From Selenomonadaceae bacterium (GTDB taxonomy: Bacteria > Bacillota > Negativicutes > Selenomonadales > Selenomonadaceae), in the NCBI GenBank assembly GCA_017529085.1, contig JAFXOC010000405.1, forward strand, positions 1 through 6,793: DNA of 6,793 bases, read 5' to 3'. A program made the position numbers and the translations under genes. Below the pieces are notes generated by a model. That model searched no databases, was not told where the DNA came from, and was given only the letters and a program-made list of their open reading frames with translations. Below, piece after piece: positions 1 to 5,762 of this stretch. Position 1 is the stretch's first letter. Each line of letters opens with the position of its first letter.

Positions 1-24
1 GCTGATAGAGAAAGAAAGAAGTAA
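1..24 (+). CDS. Possible C-terminal tail of an upstream gene (partial)
   Basis: Frame 1 reads ADRERKK and then a TAA stop at 22-24, which sits 25 bases before the glf start. A charged, basic C-terminal tail and this tight spacing fit the end of another gene of the same operon, but seven codons cannot identify a product. The same bases also resemble the purine arm of the hairpin at 5708-5734, with AGAGAAAGAAAGAAG at 7-21, so this could instead be the edge of a purine-rich intergenic repeat. Low certainty. Confidence 0.35.
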   Translation, partial: ADRERKK

Positions 25-49
25 TCTGGCACGAACTAGGAGAATAAGT

Positions 50-1207
50 ATGCTTAAAAATATTGACGTATTGGTGGTGGGCGCGGGGCTTTCGGGAGCT
101 GTGGCGGCGAGAGTCCTGGCGGACGCGGGTAAAAGAGTTTTGATTGTGGAAAAGAGGAACCACGTCGGCGGCAATTGCTACGACGAGGTTGACGAGGCGG
201 GGATTTTGGTGCACCGCTACGGGCCTCACCTTTTTCATACGGATAACGCGGAAGCTTGGGAGTTTATGGAACGCTTTACGCCTATGGATGTTTACGAACA
301 TAGGGTTAAGGCGGATATAAACGGGAAAAAAGTGTCGCTGCCTTTTAGCTTGGAAACGCTTTACGAGATATTCCCGCCTAATACCGCTTCTATCCATGAG
401 GACGCGCTCTTAAGAAATTTTGAATACGGTCAAAAGGTTACGGCGGGAGAATTGTTAAGTCACGACGAGCCGGATGTTCGCTCTGTGGGACAGTTCGTTT
501 ATGACCATATCTTTAAGAATTATACCATGAAACAGTGGGATATTGATATTAAAGATCTTGACGTGGGGGTTTCCGCCAGGGTTCCCGTATATATGAACAG
601 GGACACGAGGTATTTTACGGATCGTTTTCAGGGCGTGCCCCGCTATGGGTATACGAAGTTTTTTAATAATTTACTTAATCACGAGAACATTCACATTATG
701 TTAAATACCCCCGCTAAAGAGGTTTTCGCCGTCGGTGAAAACGAGATGTATTTCTTGGGGGATAAGTTTAATGGAATCGTAATTTATACCGGGTCGCTGG
801 ACGAGATTTTTGACTACGTCGAAGATATGCTTCCCTATAGAAGCGTGAATTTGAAGTTTGAGACATATCCCACAAAGAATTACCAAGAGGCGGCGACGGT
901 GAATTATCCAAACAATTACGCCTTTACAAGGATAACGGAGTTTAGAAAAATTCACCCATATACAAATTCCGATTCCACAACTATCTTGAAGGAATACCCG
1001 ACGGCTTTTAAATTGGGCGTAAACGAGCGGTATTATCCGATAAACAACAAGGATAATCAAGAGATATACGAAAATTATTACCATCGCGCTCATGGGGTGT
1101 ATAACTTCTACGCTTTGGGTCGGCTTGGGGAATACAGGTATTACGATATGGACGACGCCATAACAGCGTCGTTAAAACTCGCCCGCCGTTTGGTTGAACG
1201 CCTATGA
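50..1207 (+). CDS. glf: UDP-galactopyranose mutase
   Basis: This cytoplasmic FAD enzyme interconverts UDP-galactopyranose and UDP-galactofuranose, the Galf donor for O-antigen, capsule or other cell-surface glycans. At 385 residues it is close to the usual length of bacterial Glf (about 370-390). The N-terminal FAD site GAGLSG is at residues 11-16, with the acidic end of the second strand in VEK at 33-35 and the VGGN flavin motif at 39-42. The family signature HRYGPHLFHTD is at 55-65 and YTMKQW at 158-163. Substrate-phosphate arginines are visible as YRS (R264) and TR (R294), and the C-terminal GRLGEYRYYDMD at 357-368 holds R358, Y364 and D366, matching conserved residues of E. coli Glf. AGGAG at 38-42 lies 7 bases before the ATG. 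The stop overlaps the next start as ATGA, so the two genes are probably translationally coupled. It appears intact. Confidence 0.97.
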   Translation: MLKNIDVLVVGAGLSGAVAARVLADAGKRVLIVEKRNHVGGNCYDEVDEAGILVHRYGPHLFHTDNAEAWEFMERFTPMDVYEHRVKADINGKKVSLPFSLETLYEIFPPNTASIHEDALLRNFEYGQKVTAGELLSHDEPDVRSVGQFVYDHIFKNYTMKQWDIDIKDLDVGVSARVPVYMNRDTRYFTDRFQGVPRYGYTKFFNNLLNHENIHIMLNTPAKEVFAVGENEMYFLGDKFNGIVIYTGSLDEIFDYVEDMLPYRSVNLKFETYPTKNYQEAATVNYPNNYAFTRITEFRKIHPYTNSDSTTILKEYPTAFKLGVNERYYPINNKDNQEIYENYYHRAHGVYNFYALGRLGEYRYYDMDDAITASLKLARRLVERL

Positions 1208-2604
1208 ACAGGTTATATACGCTGTGCCTTATCGCTCTTGATTATCTGCTGCTAATATCGGCGGAGTTGGTTGCGCTATTCTTAAGACGCGACGTAATCC
1301 CGGGCGGGGAAAATCTTGACATCCCGGGAGTTTACTTGTTTATAATAGTGCCGTCTATATTTTTGGCGTTTTTGCACGCTTCAAGAATACCTCTCAGGCA
1401 GCTTCCGAGCTGGCGAATATTTCAACACAGCTTTTGGTCGGTTTTTTATTCCGTTGTGACAATCGCCCTGTTGCTCTATTTCGGCAAGGTCGGAGGCGAT
1501 GTGTCGAGGCTTTTTGCGGGGCTTACGGGAATATTCGCTTTCTTCTTTTTGTCGGTGGGCAGGTATATTTTTAGAGAACTTTTAAACAGATTGCATTTCT
1601 TTGAAACCACCGTGCTTTTTATAGGAATGGGAAGAACAGCCGAACTCGTGCTTGACTCGTTCAACGGCATGGGCGGCGGAGGCTATAGGGTGCTGGGTTT
1701 TCTGGATGACAACCCAAAATCCAGAAAGTTAAAGCGGAAATACCGAGTTTTGGGCAAATTCAAGCATTTGGAGCGGGTAATTCACCTTACTAAAGTAAAG
1801 AACGTAATCATAACCGCGCCGGGGCTAAAGAACGCCGATTTGGTGGATCTGGTGGCAAGAGTGCGTCCGCTGGTGGAAAACGTGGCGTTTGTGCCGGATT
1901 TTGTGGGCGCGCCCGTCGAAAATCTCGTCGCGGAAAGCTTGGGCGAAAGCGGGGTTATCTTTTTAAGAGTGAAAAACAACCTTGCAAAAGCCTACAACCG
2001 AGCTTTTAAACGGCTCTTTGATTTAATTCTCACCTTATCGGGAATGGTTTTCGTTTTGCCAATCGGTATCTTGATATGTCTCTTAATCCGGCTTGACTCA
2101 AAAGGTCCCGTGATATTTTCGCATCGCCGAATCGGGCAAAACGGCAAGGAGTTTAACTGTTACAAATTCCGTTCCATGGTGGTGGATTCCGAAAAAGTTT
2201 TAAAAGAACTTCTTGCAAACGACCCCGCCGCCAAAGAGGAATGGGAGCGAGAATTTAAGCTAAAGGACGACCCGCGTATCACAAAAATCGGGCGATTTCT
2301 GCGAAAGACAAGCTTGGACGAGTTACCCCAACTCATAAACGTCCTTAAAGGCGAAATGAGTTTGGTGGGACCTCGTCCCATAGTAGAAGCCGAAATTGCA
2401 AAATACGGCGAATATTTCGCGGACTTTTGCTTAGTGCCTCCCGGCATGACCGGCGTGTGGCAGGTAAACGGCAGAAGCGACACCACTTACCCCGAACGCG
2501 TACAAATGGATTCATGGTACGTCAAGAATTGGTCGCCTTGGATAGATATAATTTACCTGATAAAAACTTTCGCCGTAGTCATAAAAGGCAAAGGCGCGTA
2601 TTAA
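1204..2604 (+). CDS. wbaP: Polyprenyl-phosphate sugar-1-phosphate transferase, WbaP-like (polysaccharide priming enzyme)
   Basis: This membrane enzyme transfers a hexose-1-phosphate, galactose in the WbaP branch, from its UDP-sugar to undecaprenyl phosphate and so starts a polysaccharide repeat unit. The 466 residues follow the WbaP plan. Four hydrophobic segments lie near residues 4-27, 42-60, 76-94 and 104-124. A soluble CoA/NAD-binding-like fold begins with LFIGMGRTAE near 138-147. A fifth, probably re-entrant segment lies at 272-295, followed by the catalytic bacterial sugar transferase domain (about 267-466). Family motifs are KFRSM (321-325), DPRITKIGRFLRKTSLDELP (356-375) with the expected D372-E373 catalytic pair, LVGPRP (387-392) and PPGMTGVWQVNGRS (412-425). 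It overlaps the glf stop by four bases (ATGA). A galactose-primed glycan would suit the neighbouring glf, but the sugar cannot be read from sequence; glucose or a HexNAc-type sugar remains possible. Confidence 0.93.
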   Translation: MNRLYTLCLIALDYLLLISAELVALFLRRDVIPGGENLDIPGVYLFIIVPSIFLAFLHASRIPLRQLPSWRIFQHSFWSVFYSVVTIALLLYFGKVGGDVSRLFAGLTGIFAFFFLSVGRYIFRELLNRLHFFETTVLFIGMGRTAELVLDSFNGMGGGGYRVLGFLDDNPKSRKLKRKYRVLGKFKHLERVIHLTKVKNVIITAPGLKNADLVDLVARVRPLVENVAFVPDFVGAPVENLVAESLGESGVIFLRVKNNLAKAYNRAFKRLFDLILTLSGMVFVLPIGILICLLIRLDSKGPVIFSHRRIGQNGKEFNCYKFRSMVVDSEKVLKELLANDPAAKEEWEREFKLKDDPRITKIGRFLRKTSLDELPQLINVLKGEMSLVGPRPIVEAEIAKYGEYFADFCLVPPGMTGVWQVNGRSDTTYPERVQMDSWYVKNWSPWIDIIYLIKTFAVVIKGKGAY

Positions 2605-2620
2605 AAGGAGAAAACAACAG

Positions 2621-3868
2621 ATGAACGTATTATTTATACACCCGAATTTTCCGGCGCAGTTTTTGTATTTGTCGATGTATTTCGCTCAAGAACTTGGACA
2701 TAATGTGTTGTACTTGACGAACAATACGAACAATAATTCGATAAATAAGGTGCAGTTGGGCATTTATAAGAGGGACGAGTGGCCTTTTAAGGATGGGGAG
2801 CCGCAGCCTAAGATAAAGCTTTTCGACGAAGCGGTGATGGACGGCGTAGCCGTTGCGCGAGCGTTGATAGAATTAAGGGATACGCATAAATATAAGCCTG
2901 ACGTTATTGTGGCGCATACAGGTTGGGGAAGCACGCTGTTTACGAAGGATGTGTTTCCGGATGTGCCGCTTGTTGGGTATTTTGAGTGGTATTATAAGGC
3001 TAAGGGCAGCGACGTGGCTTTTTGGAAGGATGAAACCACGTCGCCCGGCGAGGCGATGCGTATAAGGATGCTAAATTCCCATCATTTGGTAAACCTCGTT
3101 CATACGGATGTGCGCTTTACGCCGACAATGTGGCAGAGGAATCAGTTCCCCGAAGAATTTAGGGATACGATTGAGGTTGTGCACGAAGGGGTTGACGTGG
3201 AATTTTGCAGCCCGGATCACAACGCGAAAATGGTTGTGCCGAAAAAGGAATTGGATCTTTCCAATGTGGATCAGATTATAACTTATGTATCGAGAGGCTT
3301 TGAGCCGTACCGCGGATTTCCCGAGTTTATGGACGCGATTAGGATAGTGTTAAAGGAGCGTCCCAACGTTCACGTGGTCATAATCGGGCAGGATCAGGTC
3401 TGTTACGGAGCGAAACACAGAACGGGCAAAGGCTATAAGGTTGTTGAAGAGGAAAAGGGCGGCTATGATAAAGAGCGAGTGCATTTTTTGGGTCACGCCG
3501 CAAGAGACGTGTATCAACAGGTGCTTCGAGCTTCGACTGTGCACGTCTATTTAACGAGACCGTTTGTGCTGTCTTGGTCCATGCTTGAAGCGATGTCGTT
3601 TGAATGCGCGTTGGTAGCGTCCGCTACTCCGCCCGTTGAAGAAGTGGTTACGGATAACGTCAACGGACTCTTGGTAAGCTTTAGAGAACCGAAACACATC
3701 GCAAGCCGCATAATGGAGCTTTTAGACAATAAAGAACTTAGAATGAGGCTTGGAAAAGCCGCGAGAGAACTTATGGTACAGAAGTATAACAGGCGGGATT
3801 TGACGAAGAAACAGGCGGATTTGATATATAAGGCGTTAAATCTTCCCTTAAGCAAAATCAAGGAGTAA
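2621..3868 (+). CDS. Glycosyltransferase, GT4 type (GT-B fold)
   Basis: A cytoplasmic or membrane-associated retaining glycosyltransferase of 415 residues that probably adds a sugar to the lipid-linked intermediate made by the upstream priming enzyme. The N-terminal half resembles the family-4 group with the HTGWGSTLFTKDVFPDVPLVG segment (99-119) and FEWYY (121-125). The C-terminal half is a Glycos_transf_1-type nucleotide-sugar domain: the strand ITYVSRGFEPYRGF at 220-233, VHFLGHA at 287-293, and PFVLSWSMLEAMSFECALVA at 314-333, followed by VTDNVNGLLV (343-352). The glutamate of LEAM is E323. The position eight residues earlier, usually the first Glu of the EX7E motif, is F315; as I recall this family, PFVLSWS is normal there rather than a defect. 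AAGGAG at 2605-2610 is 10 bases before the ATG and 16 bases separate it from the upstream stop. Donor and acceptor sugars are unknown. Confidence 0.9.
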   Translation: MNVLFIHPNFPAQFLYLSMYFAQELGHNVLYLTNNTNNNSINKVQLGIYKRDEWPFKDGEPQPKIKLFDEAVMDGVAVARALIELRDTHKYKPDVIVAHTGWGSTLFTKDVFPDVPLVGYFEWYYKAKGSDVAFWKDETTSPGEAMRIRMLNSHHLVNLVHTDVRFTPTMWQRNQFPEEFRDTIEVVHEGVDVEFCSPDHNAKMVVPKKELDLSNVDQIITYVSRGFEPYRGFPEFMDAIRIVLKERPNVHVVIIGQDQVCYGAKHRTGKGYKVVEEEKGGYDKERVHFLGHAARDVYQQVLRASTVHVYLTRPFVLSWSMLEAMSFECALVASATPPVEEVVTDNVNGLLVSFREPKHIASRIMELLDNKELRMRLGKAARELMVQKYNRRDLTKKQADLIYKALNLPLSKIKE

Positions 3869-3870
3869 TT

Positions 3871-4923
3871 ATGCTGGTACAATTTCTTTTGGGCGAAAAA
3901 TTAGTGACTCCAAGGGTGCGGTTTTTGGAGCCTTTAGACTTGATGAATAAACTTTATAATGTGACTTATGAAGAAGTCGAAAACATGGGTCAAATACCGC
4001 TTAGAGCCGATACGGAGCGATTTTTAATTCGCGCCAGAACTTGGAACAGCAACCCGCAAGTCGGTATACAGATGCCAAAGGCGTTATATGAGCAAAATTA
4101 TCTTATGTTGCATGAGCTTGACGACCATCCCGACAATTGGAAGGGGTACACAAACATAAAGGGTTTGGATTTCTTGGGTTCCCACGCTGTCACCACATCG
4201 ACGGAAGCCATGCGGGACGCACTTAAAGAGTATAATCCATACGTTAAGGTATTTCACAATCAGATAGCGACTTTGTTGCCTCAGAAGGTTTTGACGAAAA
4301 AGAATACGCTCCGAATATTCTTCGGAGCGTTAAACAGGCAAGACTCGTGGAGAGACATAATGCCCGTCATAAATAATTTGGCGGCAAAATACGGGGAACA
4401 TTTGCACTTTACCGTAATTTCCGACAAGGCGTTTTTCAGTGAACTCAATACGCCGCATAAAGAGTTTATAGGCGACGACAATTATTACGGCGGTCAGATT
4501 GTGCCTTTAAACGTTTATATGAACTGCCTCAATAATTCGGATATTGCGCTGCTTCCTCTTGCCGACAACAAAATCAACCGTTGTAAGAGCGACCTAAAAT
4601 TTATCGAATGCGCAAACGCGGGGGTGGTCGCGATTTGCAGCCCCGTCGTATATGAAAAGACTGTGAGAGACGGCGAGACGGGGTTTATCTATAGGTACCC
4701 GAGAGAGTTTGCCGAGAAGTTTGAAACTCTGATAGCAAATCAGGAAAAGCGAATAGATATGGCGAAAAACGCCTATGAATACGTAAAACGCGAGCGGCTT
4801 TTAAAAGATCACATCGAAGAGCGGTACGAATGGATGAAGGAGCTCTACGCCAAAAGGGAAGAGGTTCATAAGAGGTTGCTTCTTAGGCTTGCAAAGTATG
4901 AGAAGAAGTATTTGAAGAAGTGA
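3871..4923 (+). CDS. Glycosyltransferase, GT-B/GT4-like
   Basis: Probably a second chain-extending glycosyltransferase of the same polysaccharide pathway; 350 residues. The recognisable part is the C-terminal half. It has a core strand TLRIFFGALNRQDSW (146-160), then DIALLPLADNKINRCKSDLK (224-243), where K239-S240 and E246 of KFIECANAG sit in the place of the phosphate-binding lysine and ribose-binding glutamate of GT4-type enzymes. This is followed by VRDGETGFIY (265-274), a typical GT4 ending. The N-terminal half (1-140) lacks an obvious glycine-rich acceptor-domain motif and is shorter than usual. The tail (310-350) is helical, highly charged and lysine-rich, which might form a coiled coil or bind membrane. 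Its AAGGAG (3860-3865) lies inside the last codons of the previous gene, 5 bases before the ATG, so the two are coupled. Family assignment is good; sugar specificity is unknown. Confidence 0.82.
   Translation: MLVQFLLGEKLVTPRVRFLEPLDLMNKLYNVTYEEVENMGQIPLRADTERFLIRARTWNSNPQVGIQMPKALYEQNYLMLHELDDHPDNWKGYTNIKGLDFLGSHAVTTSTEAMRDALKEYNPYVKVFHNQIATLLPQKVLTKKNTLRIFFGALNRQDSWRDIMPVINNLAAKYGEHLHFTVISDKAFFSELNTPHKEFIGDDNYYGGQIVPLNVYMNCLNNSDIALLPLADNKINRCKSDLKFIECANAGVVAICSPVVYEKTVRDGETGFIYRYPREFAEKFETLIANQEKRIDMAKNAYEYVKRERLLKDHIEERYEWMKELYAKREEVHKRLLLRLAKYEKKYLKK
4306..4330 (+). repeat. Perfect 10-bp hairpin inside the second glycosyltransferase gene
   Basis: ACGCTCCGAA (4306-4315) and TTCGGAGCGT (4321-4330) are exact reverse complements separated by the 5-base loop TATTC. 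Six of the ten pairs are G-C. It lies within codons for TLRIFFGAL of an intact gene and is not followed by a T-run, so it is not a classical terminator. It could be an mRNA structure or chance. Confidence 0.6.
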
Positions 4924-4936
4924 ACGGGAGCAAAAT

Positions 4937-5134
4937 ATGCCAAGATACGGTGAATTAAAGCGAGAATTTGAAAAAGCGGGTTGCAGAAAAGTCAGAGAGG
5001 GTACCAATCACGAATGGTGGTACAGCCCGATAACCGACGATGAATTTCAAATGGGCAGGCATAACGGCGAAGAAGTTAAGAAAAAAACCGAAGCTACAAT
5101 ACGAAAAAAAGCCGGTGTGCCTAAAAAGAGATGA
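4937..5134 (+). CDS. hicA: HicA-family toxin (mRNA interferase)
   Basis: HicA toxins are small double-stranded-RNA-binding-fold proteins that cleave mRNA and are held inactive by HicB. The 65-residue product has the family layout: an N-terminal helix (YGELKREFEKAG, 4-15), a strand, then the EGTNH motif whose H25 is at the position of the catalytic histidine. The strands HEWWYSPITDDEFQMGRH (25-42) follow, and the closing segment GEEVKKKTEATIRKKAGV (44-61) matches the usual end with EVK, T and a final I.K.AG. The toxin looks complete, with no loss of the key residue. GGGAG at 4926-4930 lies 6 bases before the ATG. It begins only 13 bases after the glycosyltransferase stop with no terminator between, so it is probably co-transcribed with the polysaccharide genes. 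Its stop overlaps an in-frame ATG of the hicB frame. Confidence 0.88.
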   Translation: MPRYGELKREFEKAGCRKVREGTNHEWWYSPITDDEFQMGRHNGEEVKKKTEATIRKKAGVPKKR

Positions 5135-5152
5135 CCCTCTGTAAAAGCATGG

Positions 5153-5159
5153 AAAGGAG
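5153..5159 (+). promoter_or_regulatory. Ribosome-binding site that fixes the hicB start
   Basis: AAAGGAG lies 7 bases before the ATG at 5167. The alternative in-frame ATG at 5131 would add 12 residues (MTLCKSMERRTF) that do not belong to the HicB domain, and it has only the A-rich end of hicA before it (CCTAAAAAGAG). Confidence 0.8.
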
Positions 5160-5166
5160 AACCTTT

Positions 5167-5616
5167 ATGAAATACGTGTATCCTGCAATTTTTTACGCTG
5201 CCAAAGAGGGCGGGTATTGCATCGATTTTCCCGATGTAGACGGAGCTTGCACGCATGCGGACACACTTTATAAAGCAATGGAAATGGCTGAAGACGCTCT
5301 ATGCGGCATAATGGTTATGTATGAGGATTTTTTAATGGGAAGAAACGGATTTCCCATGAAAAACCGTATAGTTGCGCCAACGCCCATTGAAAAAATAAAA
5401 GCAGAGCCCGACGAATATTCCACAAGTGCTTTTGTAACCCTTATAAAAGCCGATACGGACAATTACAGGCGACAGCTGGCGGAAATGCAGATAAGGGAAA
5501 ACAAGAAATTATTGAAACAGCTGATAGAAAAGGGAATGATATGCGAAGAACCCAAGGAACAGACAAACGAACAAATCGCCGAAAAGGCGGGCGAAAAGAT
5601 AAAAGAAGCGGCGTGA
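5167..5616 (+). CDS. hicB: HicB-family antitoxin
   Basis: HicB binds and neutralises HicA and commonly represses its own operon. From the preferred start the protein has 149 residues. Its N-terminal 50 residues are a typical HicB partial RNase H-like fold: KYVYPAIFYAAKEGGYCIDF (2-21), PDVDGACTHADTL (22-34) and the helix YKAMEMAEDALCGIMV (35-50). The middle keeps family traces, such as IKADTDNYRRQ at 93-103, where HicB proteins often have a V/I-D-D-Y-R type segment. The remaining tail (104-149) reads as charged helix rich in K, E and Q. I cannot see the short strand with TLTIP-like sequence and following helices of the ribbon-helix-helix DNA-binding module, nor a clear helix-turn-helix. Whether it can autoregulate is therefore doubtful. 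It could start at 5131 (161 residues) with an ATGA overlap, but the ribosome-binding site and the domain boundary favour 5167. Confidence 0.86.
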   Translation: MKYVYPAIFYAAKEGGYCIDFPDVDGACTHADTLYKAMEMAEDALCGIMVMYEDFLMGRNGFPMKNRIVAPTPIEKIKAEPDEYSTSAFVTLIKADTDNYRRQLAEMQIRENKKLLKQLIEKGMICEEPKEQTNEQIAEKAGEKIKEAA

Positions 5617-5624
5617 AATCAATT

Positions 5625-5652
5625 TTGTAAATTTACACAAACAACTTATTAA
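5625..5652 (+). promoter_or_regulatory. Weak candidate promoter for the polyamine gene
   Basis: TTGTAA (5625-5630) and TATTAA (5647-5652) match the sigma-70 -35 and -10 consensus at four of six bases each, with a 16-base spacer. Transcription would begin around 5658-5660, inside the pyrimidine tract. The match is poor in AT-rich DNA; the argument for it is mainly that a promoter is expected here. Confidence 0.2.
5626..5637. promoter_or_regulatory. 12-bp palindrome, possible operator
   Basis: TGTAAATTTACA is a perfect palindrome starting 10 bases after the hicB stop. The flanks add two more matching pairs after one mismatch (5623-5624 with 5639-5640). Its size and symmetry suit a dimeric regulator, for example one acting on the downstream polyamine gene, but no regulator is identified and a 12-bp AT-rich palindrome can occur by chance. 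Confidence 0.35.
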
Positions 5653-5654
5653 AG

Positions 5655-5734
5655 TTTTTTCTTTCTCTTTTTTCTTTGCTTCTTTCTTTTTTCTCTTTCT
5701 TTTTTACAAAAAAGAAAGAGAAAAAAGAAAGAAG
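5655..5734 (+). repeat. Triplex-capable homopyrimidine/homopurine mirror repeat plus 27-bp hairpin
   Basis: Bases 5679-5705 (only C and T) and 5708-5734 (only A and G) are perfect reverse complements over 27 bp, separated by AC; 6 pairs are G-C and 21 A-T. Upstream, 5655-5677 is an exact mirror image of 5683-5705, centred on 5680, and therefore an exact parallel complement of 5708-5730. The run-length pattern T6-C-T3-C-T-C-T6-C-T3 is kept throughout. One strand can thus form the hairpin and lay the first tract along its purine arm, giving 19 T.A-T and 4 C+.G-C triples, with GCTTC (5678-5682) as linker. The element lies between hicB and the next ribosome-binding site (5748-5754). It may stop or slow transcription, but there is no G-C-rich stem followed by a T-run in either direction, so a standard terminator call is not supported. 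Confidence 0.85.
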
Positions 5735-5762
5735 AAATTTGCTTTTCAAAGGAGCTAACATT

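Noticed and set aside
701..1093. A 130-residue hydrophobic open frame on the minus strand
   Set aside because: It lies wholly inside glf on the opposite strand, with no recognisable domain; the hydrophobic look comes from the codons of the antisense gene.
2427..2624. A 65-residue + strand frame overlapping the end of the priming transferase
   Set aside because: It is out of frame with, and almost entirely inside, a well-conserved catalytic domain, and its arginine-rich product matches nothing I recognise.
3560..3593. Loss of an active-site residue (first Glu of EX7E) making the glycosyltransferase inactive
   Set aside because: F315 replaces the usual Glu, but the surrounding PFVLSWSMLEAM looks like the normal form for this subfamily as I recall it, so it is not evidence of decay.
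5655..5762. Classical intrinsic terminator after hicB
   Set aside because: The stem is A-T-rich and is followed by A-rich sequence, not a T-run, on the + strand; on the minus strand it is followed by purines. Some termination effect is possible, but the standard signature is absent.
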